From Myxococcales bacterium (GTDB lineage Bacteria > Myxococcota > Myxococcia > Myxococcales > JAJYLH01): a stretch of 64,000 nt of DNA. Under the pieces are notes generated by a model. It searched no databases. It worked only from the letters and a program-made list of their open reading frames with translations, and was not told the DNA's origin. This document shows, piece by piece, positions 41,641 to 52,700 of this stretch (its first letter is position 1; each line of letters starts with the position of its first letter). The translations under genes and the position numbers were made by a program. The stretch is taken from assembly GCA_021787845.1 (NCBI GenBank), contig JAJYLH010000031.1, forward strand, positions 1 to 64,000. The letters run 5' to 3'.

Positions 41641-44600
41641 CTAGGGGCTGCACGCACCCACCGTGGTCGTGTGCCGGCACTGATGTACCTCGCGCGGGAC
41701 GTCGAGCCAGTAGACGGTGCCGGCGAGCTGGCCGGCGCCGACCGTCTGCTGGGAGGGCAGGGTGCCGGGCTCGACCGAGACCATCGAGTAATGGACTTCA
41801 CCGGTGCTCGGGTTGACGGCGACCACCGGCGTCGGGGGTTGCGGAGGGACGATCGCCGTGCGCGAAACCGAGCGCGGGGACCCCTGGGTGATGCTCCCGC
41901 AGGTCAGCGAGCCCGTCGCGTAGTCGGCATGGTACATCCGCGCGGTATCCGCGACCTGGGCGCCGCAAGCGTTGGGCGCGGGGTTGGGCTCGAGGGTGTT
42001 CCAGTACACGCACCCCCCCAGCACGGTGGCCGCGCTCGACGAGCGCTCGTTCTGGTCCAGGTAGGAGATGAAGTAGCCGTCCGGGTCGGTGGTGCCGGTG
42101 GCGGGCGTCGTGTCCGCGTCGCCGAGGTCGGTGTCGGTCAGCGCGTCCGAGTCGTAGGTGGCCGCGTCGGTCGCGTTGTCGAAGAGGGCGGCGGTGCGCG
42201 TCGAGTCGAACAGGCGGAACGCGTAGAACGTCGCGTTGGTGGTGGTGCCGGCGAAATTCAAGGTCGAGTAGAACGGGTCGGGCTTGTCGACCTCGGTGCT
42301 GCACAGGGCACCACTGGACGGGTCCCAGCCGCAAGAGAGCGAATCGCTCCAGGTCGCGCTGAGCGGGGTGCCGGTCGCGTCGGTGCATTGGACGGAGACC
42401 TGGGTGTTCGCGCTCGTCGGGTCGGTGCAGACGGTGCTCGCGGCGGCGGCGTCGGTCTGGTAGACGACCGAGCCGAGGCTGGTGCCTCCGGAAGTATATT
42501 GCCAGGTGTTTTCGACGTAATGCGGGCCTTGATCGTCGCGGTTCGGATTCGTCGTCACCGTGCAGCCCTTGCGGATGCAGGCGGTCAAGTTGTTCAAGGC
42601 GCACTCGCCGCCGTCCAGGTCTCGGATGTTCGCGCGATCGCCGCTGCCGACGTAGGTGCGGACCTCGCCGCTGTCCGGCGCGACGCTCGCCTGGGCCATC
42701 TGGAAGAACGGGTTGCGCTCGGAGAGCGAGGCGGCCTTGTGCTGGACGAACGCCCGCGCGGCGAACCAGTTGCTGGCGACCCCACTGCTCAGGTCCGCGG
42801 GATCGTAGAACCGCGCGGTCCAGACGTTTCCGAAGATGTCGGGGAAGACCGCGGTGTCGAAGAGTCCGTCCTGCCCACCTTGGGAGATGCCCGAGGCGCC
42901 GAGGTCGAGCAGCGAAATGGGAGCCGCCACCGGGCCGAGCGTGGCACCGTTCGGGCTCGTGCGGTCGAACCGCCAGAGGGGCGCGCCGGTCCAGACGTCG
43001 AGGACGTCGAGCGCGCTGCCCCGCATCAAGGACGGGTCGTAGCCGCCGTTCAAGAAGACCGCCCAGTCCTCCCTGGCCTTCTTGCCGTCGACCGTGAGGG
43101 GGCCCGTGGGGCTGGCCACCGCGACCGGCCCGATCGGCGGCGCGCTGGGGGCGAAGTCATCCCACGACTCGCCCTCCTCGAGCGCCTCGGTGCTCCCGGG
43201 GGGCGGCCATTCCCAGCGGAAAACCGGCGTCGTCGGATCGGTGACGTCCAGCCCGATCCAGTTGCGGCCGCCCTGCCGTTCGCCGACCACGGCCATCGTG
43301 TGGAACTCGTCGGCGTCCTTCTGGCCGGCTTGGTCGCCCGAGGCCGTGCCGCCGTCGACCCAGATGTCGCGGACCATCGCGGTCCCGTCGATGTAGAGCT
43401 CGTGCCGCCCGTCGGGGATGAACATCCGCTTGAGCTTGGGTAGCACGTCGGGGGGAATGAACGCCCACAGCTCGCGGCCGGTGCCCTTGCTCAGGACGCC
43501 GCCGCTCCACGTTCCCGCGTCGAAGGCGTGAATCATCCCGTCGTTCGCGCCGACCAGGACGAACTGCGGCCGGTTCTCTTGAGCTTTGGCGTAGGCGTCG
43601 TAGGCGGTCACGCCGTTGGGGGTCAGTTGGCTCCCGTACAGCGAGAATAGGCATTGCGTGGTGACGCCCAGGTCGCAGAGGTACTGCGGCGTCGGCGCGG
43701 TCACCAGAACCGGCGAGGAGTGGAAGATGTCGCCCAGGATCTTCGGCCGCGGGTCGGTGGTCGAGCCGTTCTTGTTCTCGTCGAAGACGTCCAGCCCTCG
43801 AACGAAGTCGATGAGGGCGGTCGCGCAGTCCTGCTCGGTGGTGAACGAGCCGGCCATCCCGAGCTTCTGCGCAATCGCGTTGCAGGCATCGGACGAGGCG
43901 CCGCCCAGCGCCAAGTACGGCTCCAAGGTGGCGACGTGGGCCACGTCGAAGGGCGTCGAGCCGTCGGCGCTGTTCAGGACACCGTCCCCGTTCGTGTCGG
44001 TGACGGTGGAGATGTTTCGCGGGTCGGTGGTCTGATTTCGGTTCTCCAACTGGTCCGCAGCGTCCCAGACCGGTGTCGCGGGGGTCAAGGGAATCTTCAG
44101 CGGCCAGCCGGTGGTCGCGTTCCACGGCTGACTCGTGTCGGCGACCATGTAGTTTCCGTTCGGATCTTCTTCGATGAAGTTGCCGTTGGCGTCTTGCAAG
44201 TAGACGTCGTTGCAACTGCCGTCGCCGTTCGGGTTGACGGCCAGCTTGGCCGGGGTCATCGGCGGGATGGTGTCCGCCTGCGTGCAGCCCTCGGCGAACT
44301 CGTTGAAGACGTTGAAGCGGTACAGGTGACCTTCCCAGAGCTTGTCCTTCGAGGGGCTGAACCGCGGGACGAAGGCATAGTCGGAGCCGCGGGTCTCGAC
44401 GGTGGTGATCGACGCGACGGAAAAGGAGGTCGCGCGGGTGTTCACGTCCGCGACCACCGTCGCCAGCGCGTTCTCCAACTGGGAGGCGTTGTCGGCCGCC
44501 AGGGCGATGCCACCGCCGAGGGCGGCGGTGTCCTCGAGAGTCTGCGAGTGGATGCCGAAGCCGACGGTGTCGACCGTGGCGTCTTGAAAGCCAGAGATGT

Positions 44601-46458
44601 CCGGCCGCAGGTCCTCGTGGTTCGCGAAGTTCGCCACGTCGTCGACATACGTGGGGTCGAGCCCGCCGTAGGTCCGCAGCTCGGAGGGCACCGCAGTGTC
44701 GCCGTCCGGCTCGCCGTCGGTGATCAGGACGATGAAGTTCTGCTGGCAGCTCCAGCACATCGAGTCGTCCGCGCCGCTACGGGTGGGGAGGGCGCTGTCG
44801 CCGCCGTGGACCCCGACGGTGCTGTGGACCATCACCTGGTTATAGAACCTGCTGTAGTCGCTGGTCAGATACTGCGCGGCGGTGGTCAGGGTACCCGCGA
44901 GCGGCGTGTAGCCGTTGAAGGACATGCCGTTGACTTGGTTGATGATGGCCTGCGCCTGGGTCGTGTAGTCGCTGGCCGGAGGCAAGACCGGCTGTCCTTG
45001 AGCGTTCTGGTATTGGTCGCAGGTCGGCCCGAGGTCCGTCAAGACCTTGCCCCAGCCCGACGATCCGTAGGTCATGAGCGCTTGCCGGGTGTTCTTGACC
45101 TGCGGAACCAGGTCCTTGAGCACCTTGCGCGCCACGACGAACTTCGGCGGGTAGAAGTTGAGCAGGTCTCCCGTGAAGACCGGCGTGTTGAACCAGCCGG
45201 TGCTCTCGTAGCCGTACGTCTCCAGGTTGGTGACGCACTGCGCGACCGCCGAGCTCTCGCAGATCTGATCGGTCGGGCTGCAGGTGTACTGCAACACGTC
45301 CGGGCAGATGTAGCCCGAGGTCGTGCAGGGAGCGAGCGGCAAGCGGCAGTGGAGGTTCGAGCCCACGGTGCCCCCGGCGTCGGTCGTGCAGACGTAGCCG
45401 GTGGCGCAGCCGGCGTTGCTGGTGCAGGTCGCGGTACCGTCCTGGAGCGGCGCGGTCTGGACCACGGTCTTCTCGCAAGCGCCGCTCGTGGCATCGCAGG
45501 AATAACCGGTCGGGCAGGTGTAGCCGCTGGCGGTGCAGCTCGAGTACGGGAAACGGTACTTGGGGCTGGAATACTGCAGGTAGCATCGGAAGGCCCAGTG
45601 CCACCCCCAGGTGCTCCCATCCGAGCGGCTGCACTGGTACCCGGTCGGGCAACTGGTGCTCGTGCAGCGCGTGAATGGTTGATAGGGATTGGGAGGCGTG
45701 ACGACGGCGCTGCTGTTCGTGCACTTCTTGGTCGTCGTGTCGCAGGTGTATCCGGTCGGGCAGGTGTAGCTCGCTGTAGTACAGTCGATCACCGGCAGGT
45801 AGCATCCGAAGACGCCGCTGGATCCGGTCGGATCCTGGCAGGCGTAACCGGTCGGGCAGTCGGCGTCGGTTTGGCAGGTCGCGGGCGTCACCGCCGGGTT
45901 GGGCGGGTAATTGGTGGAGGTGAAATGGCTCGCGCACCAGTTGGGGATGCTGGCGTCGCTGGCGGTCGCGCCATCCATCTTCCAGACGTTTCCGGAGGCG
46001 GACCAGCCGCACCCCGGGGACCGGTAGACGACGCCGGGAAGATAGCAGCCGTCGGTTCCCGAAAATGTCCGCGGGTCCCCGGGCGTCGAACAGTAGTCCG
46101 GGTCGAAGGCGTCGTAGGCGGCGGCGTCGGTCGTGTAGCCCTTGTAGCCCATGTCGGTGAAGATCGGGTTTCCCAGGCCCGAGAAGCCACCGTTGCACAG
46201 GGAGTAGTCTCCGCATCCGGAGCCGGTGGAGCAGGGGAGCTCCGTCATGGAGCCCGAGTCGTCGAGGACCCAGATCAGATTGGGCGAGACCTGGCTCGAG
46301 GTGAAGAACTGGCTGTCGCCGCCCTGGGGCGGGTCGGTCGTCGCATCGAGCTGGTCGACGTCCCGATACCAGCAGGCGTCGTCGACGCTCGCCGCCTGGA
46401 CTGCGGGGGGGGCGAGAACGGCGAGCACGACCAGGACCACGAGCCGACGCATCTCCAT
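41641..46458 (-). CDS. PilY1-like type IV pilus-associated protein with VWA domain
   Basis: 'PNLIWVLDDSGSM' MIDAS, 'CQQNFIVLITDGEPDGD', 'FVGANDGMIHAFDAGT', 'GRELWAFIPPDVLPKLK' hallmark PilY1 C-terminal motifs. Confidence 0.9.
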   Translation of the reverse strand: MEMRRLVVLVVLAVLAPPAVQAASVDDACWYRDVDQLDATTDPPQGGDSQFFTSSQVSPNLIWVLDDSGSMTELPCSTGSGCGDYSLCNGGFSGLGNPIFTDMGYKGYTTDAAAYDAFDPDYCSTPGDPRTFSGTDGCYLPGVVYRSPGCGWSASGNVWKMDGATASDASIPNWCASHFTSTNYPPNPAVTPATCQTDADCPTGYACQDPTGSSGVFGCYLPVIDCTTASYTCPTGYTCDTTTKKCTNSSAVVTPPNPYQPFTRCTSTSCPTGYQCSRSDGSTWGWHWAFRCYLQYSSPKYRFPYSSCTASGYTCPTGYSCDATSGACEKTVVQTAPLQDGTATCTSNAGCATGYVCTTDAGGTVGSNLHCRLPLAPCTTSGYICPDVLQYTCSPTDQICESSAVAQCVTNLETYGYESTGWFNTPVFTGDLLNFYPPKFVVARKVLKDLVPQVKNTRQALMTYGSSGWGKVLTDLGPTCDQYQNAQGQPVLPPASDYTTQAQAIINQVNGMSFNGYTPLAGTLTTAAQYLTSDYSRFYNQVMVHSTVGVHGGDSALPTRSGADDSMCWSCQQNFIVLITDGEPDGDTAVPSELRTYGGLDPTYVDDVANFANHEDLRPDISGFQDATVDTVGFGIHSQTLEDTAALGGGIALAADNASQLENALATVVADVNTRATSFSVASITTVETRGSDYAFVPRFSPSKDKLWEGHLYRFNVFNEFAEGCTQADTIPPMTPAKLAVNPNGDGSCNDVYLQDANGNFIEEDPNGNYMVADTSQPWNATTGWPLKIPLTPATPVWDAADQLENRNQTTDPRNISTVTDTNGDGVLNSADGSTPFDVAHVATLEPYLALGGASSDACNAIAQKLGMAGSFTTEQDCATALIDFVRGLDVFDENKNGSTTDPRPKILGDIFHSSPVLVTAPTPQYLCDLGVTTQCLFSLYGSQLTPNGVTAYDAYAKAQENRPQFVLVGANDGMIHAFDAGTWSGGVLSKGTGRELWAFIPPDVLPKLKRMFIPDGRHELYIDGTAMVRDIWVDGGTASGDQAGQKDADEFHTMAVVGERQGGRNWIGLDVTDPTTPVFRWEWPPPGSTEALEEGESWDDFAPSAPPIGPVAVASPTGPLTVDGKKAREDWAVFLNGGYDPSLMRGSALDVLDVWTGAPLWRFDRTSPNGATLGPVAAPISLLDLGASGISQGGQDGLFDTAVFPDIFGNVWTARFYDPADLSSGVASNWFAARAFVQHKAASLSERNPFFQMAQASVAPDSGEVRTYVGSGDRANIRDLDGGECALNNLTACIRKGCTVTTNPNRDDQGPHYVENTWQYTSGGTSLGSVVYQTDAAAASTVCTDPTSANTQVSVQCTDATGTPLSATWSDSLSCGWDPSSGALCSTEVDKPDPFYSTLNFAGTTTNATFYAFRLFDSTRTAALFDNATDAATYDSDALTDTDLGDADTTPATGTTDPDGYFISYLDQNERSSSAATVLGGCVYWNTLEPNPAPNACGAQVADTARMYHADYATGSLTCGSITQGSPRSVSRTAIVPPQPPTPVVAVNPSTGEVHYSMVSVEPGTLPSQQTVGAGQLAGTVYWLDVPREVHQCRHTTTVGACSP

Positions 46459-46467
46459 CCTCCCGGG

Positions 46468-46971
46468 CTAGAGGCCGAACCGAACCAGGAATTCGACTTC
46501 CGTTTCCCGGTTCGGTCCAGAACCGGTGGAGTCGCTGCAGACCACGGTGAAGACGTAGGGGACCCCCCCCAAGGGGGACGCGGTGCTGCGGTTCGCCATG
46601 CCCATCACGCTGGCGGACTGGATGGCCTTGACGTCGGCCAGCGGTATCACCGACGCGACGCCGAAGTCGTCGTAGTGTCCGGAGGCCATCCGCTGGTCGC
46701 CCACCGTCTGGTCCAAGGTGAGGCTCGCCGGGTTCACGTTGAAGGCCCGGAACTTGCTCAGCAGGTACGCCCGCGCGCCGTCCGCGCAGCTCACCGACTC
46801 TTGGTACCGGCGCGCCGCGTTGACCGTCGCCATCGAGGTGTCGCTGCGTTCGACGAGCCCGGCGGCCACGATGGTGAGAACCGCGACGAGCACGATGACG
46901 ACGACCAGGGTCTGGCCGCGGGCGGTCGAGCCGGTCGGGAACCTCGCGCGAGCCAGAGAGCGCATCTGCAC
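46468..46971 (-). CDS. PilX-like minor pilin assembly protein
   Basis: 'RGQTLVVVIVLVAVLTIVAAGLVERSDTSMATVNAARRYQES' hydrophobic segment; position in minor pilin cluster. Confidence 0.7.
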   Translation of the reverse strand: MQMRSLARARFPTGSTARGQTLVVVIVLVAVLTIVAAGLVERSDTSMATVNAARRYQESVSCADGARAYLLSKFRAFNVNPASLTLDQTVGDQRMASGHYDDFGVASVIPLADVKAIQSASVMGMANRSTASPLGGVPYVFTVVCSDSTGSGPNRETEVEFLVRFGL

Positions 46972-46972
46972 C

Positions 46973-48187
46973 TCAGAACGCGAACATGCTCCGGGAGTCC
47001 ATGTTGGGAATGGAGACCGTGGTCGTGAACACGAGCCGGCGGTAGCCGCCCTGTTGGGCGGGCGTCAAGACGCGCGTCGAGTTCTCGAGCAGCGGCAACG
47101 GGTCGCCGAGCGCGCCGTTCGGTTGGGACGGGTCCGGCTCTTCGCTGCGGACCACCAGCGAGACCCGGACGGCTTGGATGTTCGCGGGGTTCAGGTTCTG
47201 CCGGGTCGCGTCGGCGATGGGAGTGTCGTACTGCGGCGCCGGCGCGGCCGCGTCCGGCTCGTCCGGCGGGTCGCCCGCGGCCTTGTCGTCTCCCGTGACC
47301 CAGTCCCCGCTCGGGTCGGGCGCGGTCCCGCCGGCTTGGCGATTCATGACGTAGGCGACCTGCAGGTCCTCGATGTCCGGATCGATCGGCAGCAGGTCGC
47401 CCGGGTCCTGGGTCGTCCAGGGGTCGGACCCGTCGCCGTCGAGATCCAACCCGGTGTCGAGCATCAGCCAAGGGACGCCGTTGAACGTCTGAATGGAGTA
47501 TTCGTAGCGGTCGATCTGGAAGACGGTGGCGCCGGTCTGGTAGCAGGTGTTCGAAAAATCGTTCACGAAGAAGGGAACGGTCGGGTCGGTCGGGTAGAGG
47601 GTCAGGGTCAAGTCCCCGGGAGAGGTCGCCGTCGCCGTGTCGAGGACGGTCGACATGGTCCAACGGGACGCGGAGGGGCAAACGGAAAGCAGCACCTGAC
47701 CGCGCACGAAGACGTCGCCGAGGTGAGCGGTCAACGTCAGTTGCGGCGGCGATGCGGTCGTCAGCCCCAGCCGCCATGCTTTGCCATGAGGACACCCATC
47801 GACGTCGGTACAGCCGGGGGTCCCCAAGGGGTCGATTCGATAGTCGGGATTGCGGGACACGAACACCAGCCGGTCCGCTGCGTCGCGCCGGTCGCGGCAG
47901 ATCTTGCGACCGCCGGGTCCCGAAACCAGCTCGCTCGTCGGACAGTCGAACCAGGAGAAATCGAAGGCCTCGCGCGGGTCCACGCCGAAGCCAGCCATGC
48001 GCAGGTGCCGCTCGATTTGCACCATCGCGTCGGCGCCGGTGTCGTTCATCGCGCGGACGAACTCGGAGCCTTGGAGCGCCGATTTCTGGGCGATGACCAC
48101 GCCCATCACCAGGGTCATGACGATGGCGACCACGGCGAGGGAAACCGCCATCTCGACCAGCGTGAACCCTGACTCTCTCGGCTTCAT
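46973..48187 (-). CDS. PilW-like prepilin-type protein
   Basis: 'ESGFTLVEMAVSLAVVAIVMTLVM' type III prepilin signal. Confidence 0.85.
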   Translation of the reverse strand: MKPRESGFTLVEMAVSLAVVAIVMTLVMGVVIAQKSALQGSEFVRAMNDTGADAMVQIERHLRMAGFGVDPREAFDFSWFDCPTSELVSGPGGRKICRDRRDAADRLVFVSRNPDYRIDPLGTPGCTDVDGCPHGKAWRLGLTTASPPQLTLTAHLGDVFVRGQVLLSVCPSASRWTMSTVLDTATATSPGDLTLTLYPTDPTVPFFVNDFSNTCYQTGATVFQIDRYEYSIQTFNGVPWLMLDTGLDLDGDGSDPWTTQDPGDLLPIDPDIEDLQVAYVMNRQAGGTAPDPSGDWVTGDDKAAGDPPDEPDAAAPAPQYDTPIADATRQNLNPANIQAVRVSLVVRSEEPDPSQPNGALGDPLPLLENSTRVLTPAQQGGYRRLVFTTTVSIPNMDSRSMFAF

Positions 48188-48756
48188 AGCGCGAAGACCT
48201 CCGGGTTCGCGACGAAGGTCGTTTGGTGGATGCTCCGGTAGCCCAGGCCCGCCTCGTGCCAGCGGACGATCACCACGACCACCTTGCCGTCGAGGATCCC
48301 GTCGCCGTCGCTGTCGACGCCGAAGACGTTCCAGTAGCGTTCGAAATGTGGTCCCTCGCTGTCGCCGTCGTAGGGCAGCGTCGCGCCGACGAGCGCGTTC
48401 GGATGAAGGGCGTTCGAAGTCGGGCCCTCCGCGAACTCCGGCTGCTCGGCGCTGTTCGTGATCTGAGCGGCGCGGGTGTCCGCGTTTCGTGTCGTCACCA
48501 GCGGGTCGTTCGCGTTGGTGACGGTCGCCACCGGCGTCAGGCGCGGGTCATCGTAGGGCCAGAGATGGATGTTCTCGACGAGGTCGCTCGCGAGCGCCGA
48601 GGCCTGGTCCAACCGGCGCGACATCACCGTCGCGCGCGACGCGACGAGCTGCAACTGCACGATGCCGACGAGCCCAATCGTGAAGATGGCGATGGAGATG
48701 ACGGCTTCGAGGAGCGTCACCCCGTGCGGTCCGCGATGTCCCCTCGGTGCCCTCAT
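48184..48756 (-). CDS. PilV-like type IV pilus modification protein
   Basis: 'GVTLLEAVISIAIFTIGLVGIVQLQL' prepilin signal; overlaps next gene. Confidence 0.85.
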   Translation of the reverse strand: MRAPRGHRGPHGVTLLEAVISIAIFTIGLVGIVQLQLVASRATVMSRRLDQASALASDLVENIHLWPYDDPRLTPVATVTNANDPLVTTRNADTRAAQITNSAEQPEFAEGPTSNALHPNALVGATLPYDGDSEGPHFERYWNVFGVDSDGDGILDGKVVVVIVRWHEAGLGYRSIHQTTFVANPEVFAL

Positions 48757-49425
48757 CTACCTCTCGAACGCGGCGACGGTGCCGATGCGCGAGAGCACCG
48801 CCAGCGTCAGCCGCCCCAAAGACTTCTGACCGTTGTCCTGAGCCTCGAGCGTGAACGAGCCCCCGTCGGGGAAGCTGGCCGGGGTTTCCCCCAGCGCGGC
48901 CGTTCCGTCCGGATTGAACACCACCACGACGTGCAGCGCGTTGCCGGGACAGAACGTGCACGGCGCGTTGGCCGGTACTCCGCTGAAAGGTGCGGGCAGC
49001 GGCTGGGTGAGCGCGGACGAAGACGAGTCGACCAGCACGACCCCGGCGGGCACGGATTCCCGGTAGAGCAAGCGGTCCGACGGATCGATGATGCTGGTGC
49101 CGATGTGGCCTGGATTGAAGTCCGAGTTGAAGTCGATGAGCACGCCCATCTCGGGCGCGCCTCCCGGTCCGGGATGCATGAAGAAGGCGACCGGCGCACC
49201 GCGGTCGAACGCCTCCTCACGGGCGTTGCGCAGCAGCGACTCGACCTGACTCAGGCCGTTGCTGCCGGTGGCCTGCACCCCGACCCGCTTCAGTGTGGTG
49301 TAGGACAACGCGGCGAGAATCGCCACAATCGCCACCACCACCGCCAACTCAACCAGGGTAAAACCCGGTCCCGCCGCGAGTGCGGTTGCGGCGCCACCAT
49401 GAGTGCTCGTCTTGGTCAGACCCAT
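48757..49425 (-). CDS. FimT/GspH-type pseudopilin
   Basis: 'GPGFTLVELAVVVAIVAILAALSYTTLKRV' prepilin signal; start ATG 49425. Confidence 0.85.
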   Translation of the reverse strand: MGLTKTSTHGGAATALAAGPGFTLVELAVVVAIVAILAALSYTTLKRVGVQATGSNGLSQVESLLRNAREEAFDRGAPVAFFMHPGPGGAPEMGVLIDFNSDFNPGHIGTSIIDPSDRLLYRESVPAGVVLVDSSSSALTQPLPAPFSGVPANAPCTFCPGNALHVVVVFNPDGTAALGETPASFPDGGSFTLEAQDNGQKSLGRLTLAVLSRIGTVAAFER

Positions 49426-49462
49426 CCTTTGCCCGCCGCCAGAGAGACGCCGGAAAATATTA

Positions 49463-49478
49463 AGCAAGGTCCATGCCG
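49463..49478 (-). promoter_or_regulatory. candidate sigma-54 (-24/-12) promoter for minor pilin operon
   Basis: Minus strand CGGCATGGACCTTGCT: GG-N10-GC spacing, close to YTGGCACGNNNNTTGCW; about 38 bp upstream of the fimT-like ATG. Confidence 0.55.
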
Positions 49479-49744
49479 GGTGGTCAGACCACCTGGCCCG
49501 GTGGTCAGTGGCTGACCGGATCGGTGGGCGGTCGTGAGGCTGCAGGCGGACACTTCGACAGTGTTTGCCGCTGTACGGCTTGGGCGTGAATCTTGCACAG
49601 TTGTTGCCTTGCCGGGTCGTCACGGGCGCTGATCGACACGCCGAGTCAGAGCAAGAGTTGTCCGCAGGCGATCAAAAATTGTCATCGCGTGGCATCAATG
49701 CCACGTCGATCCCCTGGCGCCGACTTGTAGTAGGGTGCGGCACC

Positions 49745-52700
49745 ATGACCGGGCCCCGCCTCGCCACCTCGCTCTTCCGTGTCCGGCTGCGACGCCTCGA
49801 CGACGGCCCGCTCGACGGTCCGCGCCGCGAGTTCCATCTGCAGCGCGCCGCCCGCGACACCTTCGGCTTCGACGACTCGTTCTTCTCCCTTCGCGGCGAC
49901 GTGGTCTTCGCCGACCTCTTTCGCTCGCACGAGTTCGCCCAAGCGCTCAACCGCGTCCGGGCGCTCGCCGCCGAGGAGCCGGTGCGCGCGAGCCAGCTCA
50001 ACGCGATGGGGCTCGTACACGAGATCTTCCACGCGGTGTTCGCGGCCTACCGGCGCGGCGTGCGCCCGCGGACCCTCCAGACGCTCGGTGCCAAGCTGCG
50101 CGAGCGCCAGGGCGAAGGCGCCGACGCGATGCTGCTGCGCTTCCTCGACGCGTTCCCGCCGCCGGTCGTCTACCGCGGCACGCAATCGGCGCGCGAGTAC
50201 CTCGGAGGCACGACCGGCGGTGTGCCCAACCGCTCCTGGGTGATGGAAGAGCTGCTGCTCCTCTGGCTGACCAACCAGAACCCCGGCTACGCGCCCATCG
50301 GCGATCTGGTCAGCGACGAGCCGATGAAAAGCGACCCCGGCTATCGCGACTTCATCGAGACCGCGCGGACCCATTTCGAGAGCGAGCCCGGGTTCGGTCC
50401 CGGTCGCATGAACCTCATCGATCTGTTGCTCGAGCCGAGCCGCCGCCATCCGGACTCGCTCGAGGCGCAGCTCGAGTTCATGCGCACGCACTGGGGACTC
50501 GAAGGCCTCGACGAGCTGATGCGGCTGTTGATGGGTCTCGACTTCATCCGCGAGGAGGGCAAGTGGTTTCTGCGCAAGGGACACGGCGTCGGCGGCGACA
50601 CCGCGGTGCGCACGTTCCGCGGCGACCTCTACGAGAGCGAGCCGGAGAAGTTCAGCCCCGACCTCGACTGGATGCCGAAGGTCGTGATGATCGCGAAGAG
50701 CACCTTCGTCTGGCTGGACCAGCTCTCGAAGCGGTACGGACGCGCGGTGCGCTCGCTCGCGGACATCCCCGACGAGGAGCTGGATCTGCTGCGCGGGCGG
50801 GGGTTCACGGCGCTGTGGCTCATCGGCGTCTGGCGGCGGTCGGGGGCGAGCCGGCGCCTCAAGCAACTCTCTGGCAACCCCGATGCGGCCGCGAGCGCGT
50901 ATTCGCTCAAGAGCTACGACATCGCGCCGGAGCTGGGCGGTTGGGACGCCTGGCGCGACCTGCACGACCGCGCGTGGCGGCGGGGCATCCGGCTCGCGAG
51001 CGACATGGTCCCGAACCACACCGGCCTCGACAGCGACTGGATGATCGAGCATCCCGACTGGTTCGTCCAGAGCGACCGGCCGCCGTTCCCGAACTACACC
51101 TTCGACGGGCCGGACCTGAGCGAGGAAGACCGGATTGCCATCAACATCGAGGACGGCTACTGGCGTCGCAGCGACGCGGCGGTGGTCTTCAAGCGGTACG
51201 ATCGGCGCACCGGCGACACCCGCTTCATCTACCACGGCAACGATGGCACCAGCATGCCGTGGAACGACACCGCGCAGCTCGACTACCTGCGTTCCGACGT
51301 GCGCGAGGCGGTCATCCAGACCATCCTCCACGTCGCGCGGCACTTTCCGATCATCCGTTTCGACGCCGCGATGACCCTCGCCAAGCGCCACTACGAGCGA
51401 CTGTGGTTCCCGCAGCCCGGCGCCGGCGGCGACATCCCTTCGCGCGCCGCGTTCGCGATGCCGCGCGAGAAGTTCGAGGAGGCGTTCCCGGTCGAGTTCT
51501 GGCGCGAGGTGGTCGACCGCGTCCAGCAAGAGGCGCCCGACACGCTCCTCCTGGCGGAGGCCTTCTGGCTGATGGAAGGCTACTTCGTCCGCACGCTGGG
51601 CATGCACCGGGTCTACAACAGCGCCTTCATGAACATGCTCAAACGCGAGGAGAACGCGAGCTTCCGCTCGTCCATCCGCAACGTGCTCGAGTTCAACCCG
51701 CAGATTCTCAAGCGCCATGTGAACTTCATGAACAACCCCGACGAGGAGAGCGCGGTCGCCCAGTTCGGCAAGGACGACAAGTACTTCGGCGTCTGCCTGA
51801 TGATGAGCACGATGCCCGGGCTGCCGATGTTCGGCCACGGCCAGGTCGAGGGCTTCACGGAAAAGTATGGCATGGAGTACGTGCGCGCCTACCGCGACGA
51901 ACAGCCCGATCAGTGGCTCATCGATCGACACACTCGCGAGATCTTCCCGCTGCTCGAGCGCCGGCATCTCTTCAGCGACGTGGAGAGCTTCCACCTCTAC
52001 GACTTCGAGACGCCGTCGGGCACGGTGGACGAGGACGTCTTCGCCTGGTCGAATCGGAGCGGAGACGAGCGAGCGCTGCTCTTGTTTCACAACAAGTACA
52101 AACAGACCCGAGGCCGCGTGCGGACGAGCGTTGGGTATCTTGGGCCGTCGGGGGCCATCGAGCGACGCACGCTGGCGCAAGGTCTCGGGCTGCGAGACGA
52201 GCCGCGCCTGTGCTCCCTGTTCCGCGATCACATCAGCGGTCTCGAGTACGTGCGCGAGAACGCGGAGCTCGTGCAGAACGGTCTGTACGCCGAGCTGGGC
52301 GCGTTCCGGTATCATGCCTTTGTCGATTGGCAGGAGGTCAGCGCCACCGACGCCGCGCCGTGGGACGATCTCGCCCGGAGTCTCGGCGGCGCCGGCGTCC
52401 CATCGCTGCAAGACGCGATGGTGGACTACCGCTTCAATGCCTTGCACGCGCCCTTCTACCAGGCCGTCAACGTCGGTAGCGCCGAGTGGCTGCTGGGCAG
52501 GCCGCACGCGGCCGCGCGCGAGACCGAGTCCGAGGCCAAAGGGACGAAGACGGTCGCCCCGGCGCGATGGCTGCCGCCGGTCGAGGTCGAGGAGTCCTTC
52601 CGGCGCAAGGTGCAAGACCTCATCGATGGCTTGAAGTGGAGATACCCGCGGGTCGAGGTTTCTGACGAGCGGCAGGACGAGTTCGTCCGCCGGTTCCGGG

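Noticed and set aside
43654-47028. 1124-aa plus-strand ORF
   Set aside because: Antisense to the clearly coding PilY1/PilX genes; composition artefact.
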